Assembly (NCBI GenBank): GCA_029207755.1
Contig: JARCOQ010000005.1
Coordinates: 59,903,414-59,967,413, forward strand
Reading direction: 5' to 3'
Length of the DNA stretch: 64,000 nt
From: Chamaea fasciata
Lineage: Eukaryota; Chordata; Aves; Passeriformes; Sylviidae
Positions 1 through 11,600 of the stretch are shown piece after piece. The notes beneath the pieces were generated by a model. It saw only the letters and a program-made list of their open reading frames with translations, did no database searches and was not told the DNA's origin. Within the stretch, counting starts at the first letter, position 1. Every line of letters starts with the position of its first letter. A program made the position numbers and the translations under genes.

Positions 1-2288
1 TTGAGTGTGGTTTCAATTTGTTGGATACGGAGAGACAGTGCTGACAATTTCTACAACAGAAAACAATTAGGATGTGAAAACACTCCCCCATGCACTTGGA
101 TACATAAAACAGCTTGCATCTAGTTAAAAAAAGAACCACTTTTGTCTTCTCCCTGCTGAAGGCAGAGTACAGTGTAAATGAGATTATCGCATCATGAAAT
201 AAATGAAGCAATGACAACCCTTTTTAGTACAGTAGCTACAGTAGTACAAATTTCAAATAATTTTACTCCGCGGTTGGTTTTCCCAACTGAAGACAGACTA
301 TGTACAAAAGAAAGCCAGAGTAAACAGGGTATTAATGTGGGCAGCTGGAGACTAATGGTAGACATTACCATCCCAGTTACCAAATGATGTTTCTTCAAAG
401 CTTTTTCCAAGCATGGAAGATGAAAAGCTATAGTGTCATGTGTATGTAACTGAGCAAATACAAAGAGAAAATCTGATAATTAATACAGTAGGTGATTCAA
501 AGTCCTATCCAGTCAAAATCCACAATGAATCAGAACTAACCAGACACTTTATATGCTCCAGGTGCACCTCAATCAAATTTTGACCTTTTTTAAAAAAAGA
601 AAACAACTTAAGTTTTTCTCCATAATTACTCCATAAGAACTGCCAGTCTTTTAACTAATCACTACCATACTCCACCAGACCTGTCCAAGTGAAGTTGGCT
701 AGAGTGCGGGCTGGCAGATATGTACCATTCTGACAGCTTTCTGGCACCTTGGCAAGATTCTGCCTGGCTCTGAAGCAGAAGTTTAACACCCTAAGAAAAT
801 GGCAGTTCTGCCAATATGCTAGAAAAAGTAGAAGACTGACAGGAGTTAGTCTTTTTGGATAGTGCACTGACTTGTTTACAGATGGTCCTTTGTTCATGAA
901 GAGAAGTCAGTCCCTATTGGAAGGAACTATATGTCCTACATTTAACTGGATAAGGGGGAAGGAAAGATGTACAAAAGACAATTATGCAATTTTATGGGTC
1001 TATTTGACTAGACAAGAGCCAATAAATTTAGAGTTAAGGATGGTGTCAGCCCTGATTTTGAGTTTCTTGGCTTCTGTTGACTTACACCACAGATGTGATG
1101 ATGTTTTTTATGTGACCTTTCACATTAAAAGCACTTCTGTACTTCATGAATTTGAAAAACTTCTCAAAGAGTATATAAAGCAACTATTTTAGTCTCTTGG
1201 GAAACAACACATTTTGGTTAACTAATTTTTATTAGGCAGACTTCACAGCACTGCTGTGTGCTCAAGGTGGCTTTAAATATATGTGCTCTGATTTACAGGG
1301 CCCATGGAAGAGGGAACACTGAGATCGGGTAACAACTGCATTTTTGGACAACTGACAACAGCATCATCAGGCAGTTACACTGTCCCACCTATCAAGTTAC
1401 AAGAAGTTTAAAAACCTAGGAAAAATGAATTTTTTTTCCTCTGAAGCATATATATTCATGTAGTAGCCAAATTTTATACTTGTCACGGGTCTGGCTCCAA
1501 ACTTCACCAACAAATAACAGAATTTCTCAGATTACGTGGCTTAGTCTAATTGGATTTGACTGCTGCCCTTGCTCAGCTGGCTAGAGCTGTACAGCATTCT
1601 TTGTTGAATAAACTAATGAAAAAGTACAAAAAAACTCCAAAGACAAAAAGGTTACACTCAAAGCCACGTTAAGAAACACCCTTTTTACAAGGAGGGCACT
1701 TGTCCTGCTCAGTGGACAATTCTAATCTTGTCAGTCTGGTGTATTTCCACGGACTCTAAAGTCATCACATAAACTTACTAATCCTAGATATATACAGTTT
1801 TTTACAGGAAACTGAAGTTAAGGGCTTCATGTTCTATACTAATCACTTGCCAAAAATGTCCTTTTTTCAACATAAAAACTATTTGCACTCAGTGCTTAGT
1901 GTATCACTCTTTTAAATTGAAGGTGATAAAATCTGAAAGTAAGTTTTGATGGACCACAAGAACATTCCTTCCTTCATAACAAGGTAAGAGCCAGAGATGA
2001 AGCTGCTGAGAATAAACTCCCTGTATCAAAAAGTTCAGAGACAGTTCCAAATGCAAAAGTTTAAGGAAACAGGACTGAGTGTGGCACAATCAAGAATTCA
2101 TTTGGATTCCTTGGGGAAAAAATCTGTCTTCAGCACTTACTCAAGAGAAACCTTGAACAGAAAGCAGACTACATTTTTTTTGTTTAAGCTACCAGCATTA
2201 CTGCATCAAAAATATTTAAATGAATGCTTCTCATGTCTTGAATTTTTAAAATTGTATAAAGGGATAGCTGGGAAAATAATAAACATAC
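1..2288 (-). other. WASHC3: WASHC3 intron 2 (partial)
   Basis: This stretch lies downstream (minus strand) of WASHC3 exon 2 and should be intron 2, running off the window edge. I looked for the next WASHC3 exon, which should open with Lys-Leu-Ala-Asp, and did not find it. The short reading frames here resemble no known protein and lack flanking splice signals. No clear repeat was recognised. Confidence 0.7.
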
Positions 2289-2387
2289 CTCTTCACAAAT
2301 AGTAGAAAAGCGGTTGAGAAACTGCACTGTGTGAACTACGAACTGGTTTAGAAATGCTACAGTTCTTTTCTGCTGAATAGCAGGAAC
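2289..2387 (-). CDS. WASHC3: WASHC3 coding exon 2 (residues 18-50)
   Basis: 99 bp, phase 0 at both ends, bounded by acceptor ATACAG and donor GTATGT. It encodes 33 residues from VPAIQQKRT to FSTICEE, the start of the conserved helical region that packs in the WASH complex. Confidence 0.95.
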
Positions 2388-3925
2388 CTGTATTAAAATA
2401 TAAGAAAATTAGGTTACACATCAATATCAATTTTTACATTTGGATTGAAGTATCTGTTAAAATGCATATTTTTTTAGAAGAAATTATTTGGAAATCTGTC
2501 TTGAGTGCGGCTGCTGTGAATGCATACATACACAAACCATTTTCTAGTACACATATGCATTCATACAAATCCTTTGCCACTAAAAATCTACTAACATGAC
2601 AGCTGAGAATTTACAGGACACATAGAAAAGGCAACAAGCTCCAAGAAACAAAGGACTGTTTATCTTAAAGAAAACACTTTTAGATTAAATTGTGATAATT
2701 CCTGAAAATCAGTGTTAATATTTTTTAGAAACAGTGAGGAAATTAGAATCTTTCCTTCTGGAGGTTAAGAAGGAAAAGCAAACTTGGCCAGCCATACTAA
2801 TACTCAGTTACAACCAACACCATGGCAAAAACTGAAGTGTAGTGATGTTGCCATCTAAGTATTTAGTGGCTACCCTACTGGCTCTCATTTTCAAGGCCAG
2901 ACTACCTCCCAAAAATTATCCTCCGAATCAGTTTCGATGCTCACATACTTTTCAGACTAAAATGTAGAATCACATGTTTGCCAAAAAGAATGGTGGCCAT
3001 ATTGTAACACAGAGTTGGCATTTTTATTTGAACCATTACGGAAGACTGGAACCAGGAACTTTCACACAGAAGTTTATGTATAAAATTTTAGTGACTCAGG
3101 GTAATAACCTCGGACAATTGCTTTAAGTCTTAACCTTCACAGAAGAAATTAGCCTATGAAATTTGCATTGATTTAAGCGAAAGACTTATAAGCAATATTA
3201 TTATTCACCGCACTTTTTGTGTGAATACAGTGACTCTGGTCTTCACCTCTTCTTTAGTCGCTGATTTATCAGTGCATTCAATATGCAATTCACTATGGCC
3301 ATCTCAAAAATCCTGATTTTTTGTGAGACTTTTGTAGCTACTATTTCAAGCCTCCAACCTTTGCACTTGTACGACAGCATCTGATCGATGCTTCAGCATC
3401 TGCTGAAGTTCAATTCTGTGGTTCCAGAATTTGCCAAGCAGTGCTTATGACCTTATCAGAAATCTGTGGGGTGGCTGAGAGCATGGAAGAATCACTAGGT
3501 CAACTGGAACTGTCCTGTCTTTATGCTCTGTATTGAGGAACCTAAGTTTAAAAAAGAAAGTTTCTCCAACATTAAAAGAAACGAATAAACAGCTTTGCAC
3601 GGGATTTGCCTCCCAGATCGATGCTTGAAAAGGCTTAGTCTTCAAATACAACGTTATCACTGAACTTGAAGCAGAGCGCCTCTGGAGATGGGCCGGAGGC
3701 ACAAGCAAGCGGCCGGAGCCCGCTGGCTCCCGGGTGCACGGGGAGCTGCCCTCGCCGCCGCCGCCGGGCCGGGCGCCGGGGGGACGCGGGGCTCGCCCAG
3801 CACCAGGGCCAGCGCAGCCGCCGCCGGCCAGGAGCAGCGGCAGCCCCGGAGCGCCGGGCGAGCGCAGCCCGTACCTTGGTGAGGTCAATGCCGGAGCCCA
3901 CGATGGGCAGCCCGTCCTCGTCCAT
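2289..3925 (-). CDS. WASHC3: WASHC3 (CCDC53), WASH complex subunit 3, 5' part; exons 3875-3925 and 2289-2387
   Basis: WASHC3 is a small coiled-coil subunit of the WASH complex, which activates Arp2/3 to build branched actin on endosomes and supports retromer-dependent sorting. Two coding exons are visible on the minus strand. Exon 1 encodes residues 1-17 (MDEDGLPIVGSGIDLTK). Exon 2 encodes residues 18-50, starting VPAIQQKRTVAF and ending NRFSTICEE. They join in phase 0 across canonical GT/AG sites, and the joined peptide is nearly identical to the vertebrate N-terminus. The ATG at 3925 sits in a strong Kozak context (GCCATGG) inside a CpG island. The family protein is about 194 residues, so roughly three quarters of the gene lies beyond position 1. 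Its neighbour NUP37 is on the same strand upstream, as in human. Confidence 0.95.
2388..3874 (-). other. WASHC3: WASHC3 intron 1
   Basis: The intron runs from donor GTACGG (minus strand, 3874) to acceptor TTTTAATACAG next to 2387. Its 5' 200 bp are still CpG-island sequence. A perfect 8-bp-arm inverted repeat lies at 3391-3408. Nothing else was recognised. Confidence 0.9.
3875..3925 (-). CDS. WASHC3: WASHC3 coding exon 1 (residues 1-17)
   Basis: It starts at the ATG whose complement ends at 3925 and closes with ACC AAG before the donor GTACGG. An open frame continues into the intron but stops resembling WASHC3 exactly at this donor, which supports the exon end. Confidence 0.95.
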
Positions 3926-4044
3926 GGCCGCGGGCCGGGGCGGGCACGGCGCCGCTCGGCAGCTCGGCCCCGCTCCGCGGCTCGGCCCGGAAACAAACGC
4001 CGAGCTCCGCGGGGCGGGGCGCGCCCGCTGCCCCGCGCTTCCTC

Positions 4045-4058
4045 CTGGGAAACGCAGT
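4045..4058 (-). promoter_or_regulatory. ZNF143/THAP11 (SBS) motif
   Basis: On the minus strand the bases read ACTGCGTTTCCCAG. The SBS consensus bound by ZNF143 and THAP11 (Ronin) is ACTAYRNTTCCCAG, so only the fourth base differs. It lies 120 bp upstream of the WASHC3 start codon and points toward the gene. Function is inferred from the motif and its position. Confidence 0.5.
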
Positions 4059-4095
4059 CCCGGGCCACAGCTCCCGTGGGCGGCCGTGCCCCGGG

Positions 4096-4238
4096 GATAA
4101 ACCCCGAGGATAAACCCCGAGGATAAACCCCGGGGATAAACCCCGAGGATAAACCCCGAGGATAAACCCCGAGGATAAACGCCGAGGATAAACCCCGGGG
4201 ATAAACCCCGGGGATAAACCCCGAGGATAAACCCCGAG
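4096..4238. repeat. 13-bp minisatellite, 11 copies
   Basis: Eleven head-to-tail copies of GATAAACCCCGAG begin exactly every 13 bp (4096, 4109, 4122 ... 4226). Only a few substitutions occur, mainly A to G at position 12 and one C to G. It flanks the WASHC3 CpG island. Open frames that cross it on either strand are by-products of the repeat. Confidence 0.95.
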
Positions 4239-6726
4239 CTTCTGCGGGGCCGCCTTTGGCACCCAGTTTGCGATCAAGCGATGACAGCCGCTGAGGGGCC
4301 CGGCCGTGCCGGTGCGGGTCAGGCCGACACCCAGCGCCCCACAGGCCTCAGGACGTGGCCTTGCATAGTGGTGTTCGGGAAGCGTCGACCCCTGCGGTCA
4401 AGCCTCAAGGAAAAAATGAGAAAAGCCAGTATAGGAACTGTTCCTGTGCTCATACGCAGAATTTGAGTGGGGGAGTGCCACACTTTGGATGTGGGGAGTA
4501 AAAATAAGGAGCACAGAATAGCCCCGGGTTCTTCCAAAACAAGGGCAGATTTGGGGTGATCTGGAGTCCCTGTTTACAGCAGTAAATCCAAACAGATTGT
4601 GGGGGATTTCCATATTTAGTGGAAATTCTCCGCGGTTACATCTAAATACTGCTGCATTTAATAAACTCTCCTAAATTCAGGGCAGTTAAGAGACCATCAT
4701 AGTCTGAGGCTGTCAGGTTTCCACTTGTTATGAGATGAATAAAGGCACACTAATTACTGCAATACTTTGAAGATTAGACCTCAAACGTACTATGCTAATT
4801 TTGGTTTAAAATTTGCCAAAATTCTCAGTTTGCTTCTAAATCATTAGCTTGCCAGAGCATTCTACAAATCCACATACAGAATCAATGGTGGCGGTACACA
4901 GAGCACTTAGTTCTGTTCTTCAAGTTGCCATTAAATTCTCATTTATTTATTGAAACAGCTTTTTTTGACTTTATTACTTTGACAATGCATTTATTACTAA
5001 CCTGCTGTCATATGCACATCATTGTTACTCTCTTACTGAGATAGTTTAGCGAAGTTTTTTGTCCATGCTAATTGAATTCTATAACCAACTTGTGATTCAT
5101 GCTCTGCTTTGGAGCACTGACATGTTGTTGGCTCAATTTCTCACCTCTCCCAAGGGAAGAGCAGCAGGCTAACCCACAAAATTCAGTGGGTTTAGCTTTC
5201 AATTCCTAGCTTACAGGAGTTGTGCAAATTTGTGTTGGGCAATGGAGCTATGTCTTTAACTGAAATAAGTTATTTTGCCACATTAATTACCTTAAAATTC
5301 CAACTAAATTATATTCAAGAAGAATTGATCTCGTTTATTATAAAGTGTCTATAATACAATTTTTCCAGGCAATGGCACTGAAAGTTAATGTAAATGCATA
5401 GTCAGATCGTATCTGAATACCTTGGTCTGTAAAGCTGGATAAGAAATCTCCCAAGAATATGCTCTTCTGTGAACTTTCTGGTACTTCCTGCTTTTAATTT
5501 GCCCAAAAATATTGCATAGAAAAGTGCAATGCAGCACTTTGTCAGCTGGAGTTAGGAAATGCAGGGTATGAAAAGTGAAAAACAGAGAACAGAGGAAAAT
5601 GATCCAAAATTTCCAAATCCTCTTTAAATAAAGTTTTAATTGAACTAACTCATTCAGCTCTCAAGGAGAGGATTTCTAAAAAAAAAATTGATTGATAACA
5701 TCCAGATTTATAGTGTGTACAATTTGAAAATGTATTTTTTACCAGCACCCATGCTAGATGATAAATGTCAAACTGAGGAATAAGTACTGCACAGTATGTA
5801 ACTGCTGGCAGTTTATACCCTATGCATGTGTACATATATATGCTGGCATTTAAAGACCCTGTTGTGTAGCTCCACCTTCCAGTGAAGGAAAAGAGATTAA
5901 AGAGTGGTTAAGAGTTACCAGAATGAAGTCTGGTTGAACATTAGTATGTTGAAGATGTCAACTTTCCAGATGCTGAGGCTAACTTGGAGTGGAAGAGACA
6001 TGTGTACAGAAAACTGATCAGAGCTCTACCTTCATCATTAGTAAAAAATACCTGACTTGTGATTAGGGTACACAGAAAAGTAAAAGCAAGAACACAGGTT
6101 TCAAAGCATTCAAACTGATCAGCTCCATGTCTTGCACAGAATCAGAGCCTCAGGTCAACTCCAAAAAAAAAAAACCTGCACAAGCTTAGAAAAACTGGCA
6201 AGTGCTACTGTGGCTTACAATGTTCATATGCATCTTGTGTGCCTATATACTGTTACAGGTCCCAGGACACCACATCCAGGTTAGAATCAGCCCAGAACTC
6301 AAATAACTATACAACTGAGAGACAAGTTAAACAGGAACAAAAAGCTAATCCAAAAAATTTCCAGACATGGTGTCACCTGATCTTCCACAAGAGGCAATAG
6401 TTGTTTTTAATAAGGTGGTCCAATGAACAGCTGAAAAGATCAGTGTGGATTAACATTTGCTTGATTTCCCATGGAGTCGTCTAAATACATGCTTGCAAAG
6501 GGTGTTTAGTAAGGTTTTCTCTATGAAACTGATATTGCCCCAATGATTTTTCTCCATACTGAATTTAAGCAATGCCCCCCCAATATCAATAATCTCAGTG
6601 TGCCAGAATTTGCCAATCTCAATAATCTCAAGTGTACACATTTTACAAACGGTTCAGAGAATTATCAACCCTTCACAGTTAAATAGACTGAGAAATGCAA
6701 ATGTTAGGTATTATGTAGGTTTCTTC

Positions 6727-6747
6727 AAAAAAAAAAAAAAAAAAAAA
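6727..6747. repeat. Poly(A) tract, 21 nt
   Basis: An uninterrupted run of A on the plus strand in the intergenic region. No recognisable retrotransposon body sits upstream, so it may be a simple homopolymer. Confidence 0.9.
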
Positions 6748-6898
6748 GGAAACTAAATGATAAATGGATTGCAGTTCTCTGAAAATGGTTTGTGAAGTTT
6801 CAGTTTTCCAAGTACTGTGCTAAGGCAACATGACAGGATTAACTAATTATTTTGTTCTGTACAAGAGCATAGAGAACATGCTAAAAACATTAGCTGCT

Positions 6899-6918
6899 CT
6901 TATTTATTTATTTATTTA
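6899..6918. repeat. Short TTTA microsatellite
   Basis: About four TTTA units in tandem; simple repeat in intergenic DNA. Confidence 0.8.
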
Positions 6919-8293
6919 AAATATCCATATTACTTCTTTCCAGTATAAAATTAAGAGCCTTGAACTTGGCAAGATCATTCCTGGGTAAACAGTTTTAAGT
7001 AGTCCTTAAAAACAGGGTATGAAAAGCAAACATCCTGGTTTCTGAATTAACTACAGAACCAAAGAATTTCTGCACTTTGCCCTCTTGAGTCTTAAGCAAT
7101 TCTAAACCAAAAAAGTCTCACTCAAGAGCGCACCTGCACATACCTAGTTCAAACTGCCCTTGTCTGTATGGGTCCCGAGTACAGTGGATATATTCTGCGT
7201 AGGCAGGAGCTATGTGAAATTTACTCTGAGGACAGAAAAACCCATGTCTGTTTCAGTTTCACTACACACCAAAAGGATAACAGTGCTTCAGGCCAATCCT
7301 TCCTCCCAGACCTACCAAGATTTTTTAGCTGCAAGTGAATTAAACTTCCCCTAAAGGCTGCTATCTTTGGTCAGACAATGGGTACAAGTTAAACAGAGTG
7401 CTGTTATCTTGAAACATCTGCTTATTTTACAGTTTAGGCACAAACCAGTCCACTGGAACCTAACAGGAACTGTATATTCATTTTAGGTAAATTTTGGTAG
7501 CAGCTGGAATACAAAAGTTCTCAAGGATAAAGGATTATGAGAAATATAATATGGTCTTAGGTTTCAAAAGGTGACTGTAATCTCACATATTGATGTGCTG
7601 CTTCTGAACTGGTTTTATGTGTCCCACATAAATAGGAACGAACAAACAAACAAATATAAGGAGGGCTACGATGCTGTAAGGAGCTGTTACACTAGCTCTA
7701 ACATCCTGACATCCCTTCACTTGCAAAAGCATGCAAAAAAGATACTAAAGATAGGGGTTATCTCTGTCTTCTTCTTTTTCTTCAGTTCTGGGTCTTGTTT
7801 GGGAAAGAAAAGGAAAAATAAGCTCCTAGAAAGCAGAATGCCTTTGATTTTCCTGTAAAGGCTGGAAGTAAAAGGCTGTAAGCAGAAAAAAACCTCACTA
7901 TGCTGTTTGACAGGCTTGAAGGAAATCCCTCTGTCATCTTTAGAGAAATAAAACTGCTTCAAATTATCATTCTGATTTTACCTTTACTTTTTTACCTTAA
8001 TCTCTTTTTCAGAGAATATTAGCTTCTTCTCTGATAGTGGTAAATAGTTTATTCAAAAACATCCAGGAACAACATTTTATGACAGTACACTACTGCATTT
8101 TTTTCTTGTAAGATAGTTATGGTTGGGAAAGTTAATATAGAGAGGTGTTTTTTCTGCAGGTCCTCTGCACAATTTGAGATATTTGAGCTTTGTTAACTGA
8201 GCGAGATTGTCAGACTGAGATGCTGGGACACAAATCTCTTTAAAACCCCTTAAAAATTCATTTCACACCAAATACCATGTTCAAAAAGAACAT

Positions 8294-8299
8294 TTTATT
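8294..8299 (-). terminator. NUP37: NUP37 poly(A) signal AATAAA
   Basis: On the minus strand AATAAA lies about 210 bp past the NUP37 stop codon. A GT-rich stretch (GGTATTTGGTGTG) follows some 15-30 bp downstream, matching the usual cleavage-site architecture. It implies a short 3' UTR of about 230 nt. Confidence 0.65.
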
Positions 8300-8506
8300 T
8301 CAATAGAAATAACCAAGAACCAGATGTATGATAACCAATTTTACAAAAGCTTTTGTACTTGCAAGCTAAAAATCAAACACAAATGATTTATGTCTTGCTT
8401 GCTTCTTTCTTCTGTTGTCCGAGTGAAAACCATTACAAACACTATATTTCTTCATTTTACTATAAAAAAGGCGTTATGATGTTAAGTTTCAAGGCGAATG
8501 CTTATT

Positions 8507-8620
8507 TTACATTTCAGTAACCCAAAAGAAAATTTTATGGTCTCCTCCGACTGCACATAAAGGAAGAGTTCTGTGCCATGTCAAACCAGATCCTACAGCT
8601 GCAGTTCCAGTAAGAATGGG
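8507..8620 (-). CDS. NUP37: NUP37 coding exon 9 (residues 290-326 and stop)
   Basis: Encodes [20 protein letters not shown] and ends [13 protein letters not shown] followed by TAA. This is the last propeller strand, which closes the ring. Acceptor TTTTTTAAAG. Confidence 0.96.
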   Translation of the reverse strand, partial: PILTGTAAVGSGLTWHRTLPLCAVGGDHKIFFWVTEM

Positions 8621-11600
8621 CTTTAAAAAACAAAGAGACAGGGAGAAAAATATCAGTACAACTTCCCGTATAAATGATTTCTATACTGTGGATACCAAAT
8701 TGCACAGGCAAATAAACACCACAGATTAAATACTCCTTAATAAATATAGTTAAAATACAACAGAAATTCTACTGAAAAATGAGATTATCTGCTACATAAT
8801 TCCAGTAGCTACTTACTACATTTAAGTAACATACAGCAAGATATTCCATACTAACAAATAGTTTCAACTCTTTACATTAGTATAAACACTATTATTATAA
8901 AGGAATGATCTCAAACTTTGAAACCTTTAAAAATGAAATTACTTCTGTTACTTCAGTGTACTCATAACTAGTAAGTTTGGAGGTAATATTTTTACTGTAA
9001 GCATTACAAATATATACTGACTCCAACAAAACCAGAATATTTACTATGCTTTGCATTTTCATTAATGATTTATAATATAATTAGTTAAACTCAGAAAAAT
9101 ATATCACTAGGTGTTTTTAGCCTCCTTAGAACTAGAAATATTCCCAGATTTATTAAATATCAGGTTAAAGGTGTTTTTCTTCCTCTTAAAACTGATATGG
9201 CAAAGCAAACTCAAACATATAGATCAAGCAGCTTTTAAAAAAGCAGTTTAAGTGTGCAGCAATTTTTTTTTCCTTAGCCTGAATGCCACAAACCAAAATA
9301 AAATAAAATAGGTACACCAAGCAGCAGTTCTGGATGGTCTGGGCTAGTTTCTAATAGTAGTTTTTGAGTAATATGAGTCTGATCTGAGGGGAACAGATGC
9401 AACTCCAGTCAAAAATTTACCTGGGGATGTCCTAAATGATGAACCAGCAACTGAGTAGTTGTCTTTCCTGGATATCCAGTGGTTGCAAACAGATTTTCGT
9501 TCACTCGGGACCACCTGAGAATAAAATGAATCCACCTATGAATAAAATGAATGTACTTTCCAAATACCCCTGTCATACCAGCAGAAGTGCACACAAAGTT
9601 GAGTTCTCTCCCTTGGGACTAACTGTGTGAAGGTGTCACATACTCTACTAACAGCAGAGAAACAGATTTAGTTATTTAGCTTAGAAATGATTCCCCAGCC
9701 ACAGTCCCTTGTGCACAATGTTGTAAAACAAAAAAAAGGATCACATGAATGCTACACATATCTACTAAATGGGAGTCATTCATAAATTTCACAAAGTTTA
9801 TAGACCCAGTCCCGCTAAAAATTACTTAAGTGAGACACAACCAGGTTACTAAACTCACAACTGTTTGCACAGACATAGATTTAAATAGATAAACCCCACA
9901 AAATTGAAACATTTATACCTGAATAATCTGGCTCGATCAACGTGGACAGGTCTCTTATCCTGTGGATAACTAAAACAGACATTCAGGGTAAAAAAACTGT
10001 TCTGCAAATAACTACAGCTCATACTATAAGTATCGAAAGTACAGTGAAGGGGACACATTGTCTACTCTCTGTGAAGCAGCTGGGGGAAAACCAGAGCATT
10101 CCTGCAGCTTTAATCTCAGTTTGGAGTAGGAAAACTGAAGCAGTTGTCCAGTTTATTATGGATCAATAGTTATCTATTTATGTCTTGGAATGAAATTTTA
10201 ACAAACACATACAGTGAGAGGTAAACAGCAGTGAGATGCTATCTCAAATGAACAAAAAGACAATGTTATATTTTTAACAGAAAATATTGATAAAGATGAA
10301 ACAACGAATACAATGGAATGATCTGTATCAATATTGTAATTCCTGATAACTGTTCATTTATTTAGCTTATGCATTGGGTCTACAAAGATGAGTAAGGGAC
10401 TGGAGCATCTCTTACAAGGAAAGCCTGGGGAAGTTGGGCCTGTTCAGCCTCAAGAAGTGATGACTGAGAGGGGACCATCAATGTGCATCAGTACCTGGGA
10501 GGGAGTGTCAAGGGGATGGAGCAAGGCTCTGCTCCGTGCTGCAAGCCGTAGGATGAGAGGCAATGGGCACAAACTGATACACAGGAAGTCCCACCTGAAC
10601 AAGAGGAAGAACTTCTTTACTCTGCAAGTGACCAGGCACTGAAACAGATTGCCCGGAGAGGGTGTGGAGTCTCCCTCCCTGAAGTTATTCACAATCCTGT
10701 GCCTTGTGCTCTAGGATGACTCTGCTTGAGCAGGGAGGCTGGACCAGCTGACACACTGTGGTCCCTTCCAACCTGACCCATTTGTGATTCTTTGACTGCC
10801 ACACTCCATTAGCCAAGTACCTGCATTTCCTCATGTACTTTTTAGGAAGAGAATAAAGAAACCTATGCCATGGGTATAAAAATACCTGGAACGAGTGATA
10901 TCCCAGATCAGCCAATCACTTCCAGCAACTGCTCCAATTTTAAGAGTATTTTTTAAACACCAGTCTGCTGACATCAGTGGTGTTTGTTCACACTCCAGGG
11001 AGAGAATGGCCTGCTGTGTAATCAGGTCATAGAATCGTATTGTCCCATTCTTCTCTGCCACCATCAGCTGTTAAAAAATTCATAGAATGTGGTAAACTTA
11101 GCATGTAATGGAAATTAAATTTTTTCGACTCTACAGAAAACCTAGAATACATTCAAGCATATATTAATACTAAATGAAGTACAGTTTTTCACTTCATGCC
11201 AGAAAACTTTCTCCTCAACACTCTTTAACCAATAAATAAAAAAGCATTTTAATCTATACTACTATTACACTGTTATACATAATGATTACCTTATTTTATT
11301 TCTATATATCTATAGATATCCATGTGTATAATTTTGGTGGTTAGAAACACCAGTTCACAATCACCAAAGCACTTTGTTTTTATGCAGCGAAAAGTTATTA
11401 TTTGAAAATTCGACAGCTTCTGTTCTGAGTACAAAGAACTGACTGACACACAGTGCTTAAAAAAGAAAGGGTTGTCAAGCACTGGAATGGGCTGGCCAGG
11501 GAAGTGGTGGAGTCACCATCCCTGGAGGTGTTCAAGAAATTACTGTACATGGCACTTAGTGCTATGATTTAGTTGATATATGACGGTGTTCAATCAAAGA

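Larger units (their letters stand above)
3660..4090 (-). promoter_or_regulatory. WASHC3: CpG-island promoter of WASHC3
   Basis: There is an abrupt change from AT-rich intron to very GC-rich, CpG-dense sequence around the first coding exon, typical of a housekeeping promoter. No TATA box is seen near the ATG. The island holds a ZNF143/THAP11-like site at 4045-4058. The exact transcription start cannot be read from sequence alone. Confidence 0.85.
4239..8280. other. Intergenic region between the WASHC3 promoter and the NUP37 3' end
   Basis: Roughly 4 kb of AT-rich sequence. I see no reading frame with recognisable protein similarity and no clear CR1 copy. It contains an A21 tract (6727-6747) and a short TTTA repeat (about 6899-6918). 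Confidence 0.7.

Noticed and set aside
3445..4277. Overlapping open frames on both strands (up to 207 codons) around the WASHC3 promoter, including one through the 13-bp minisatellite
   Set aside because: Only the 17-codon WASHC3 exon inside 3635-3925 is real. The rest are GC-composition frames or reflect a 13-bp repeat cycling through three frames.
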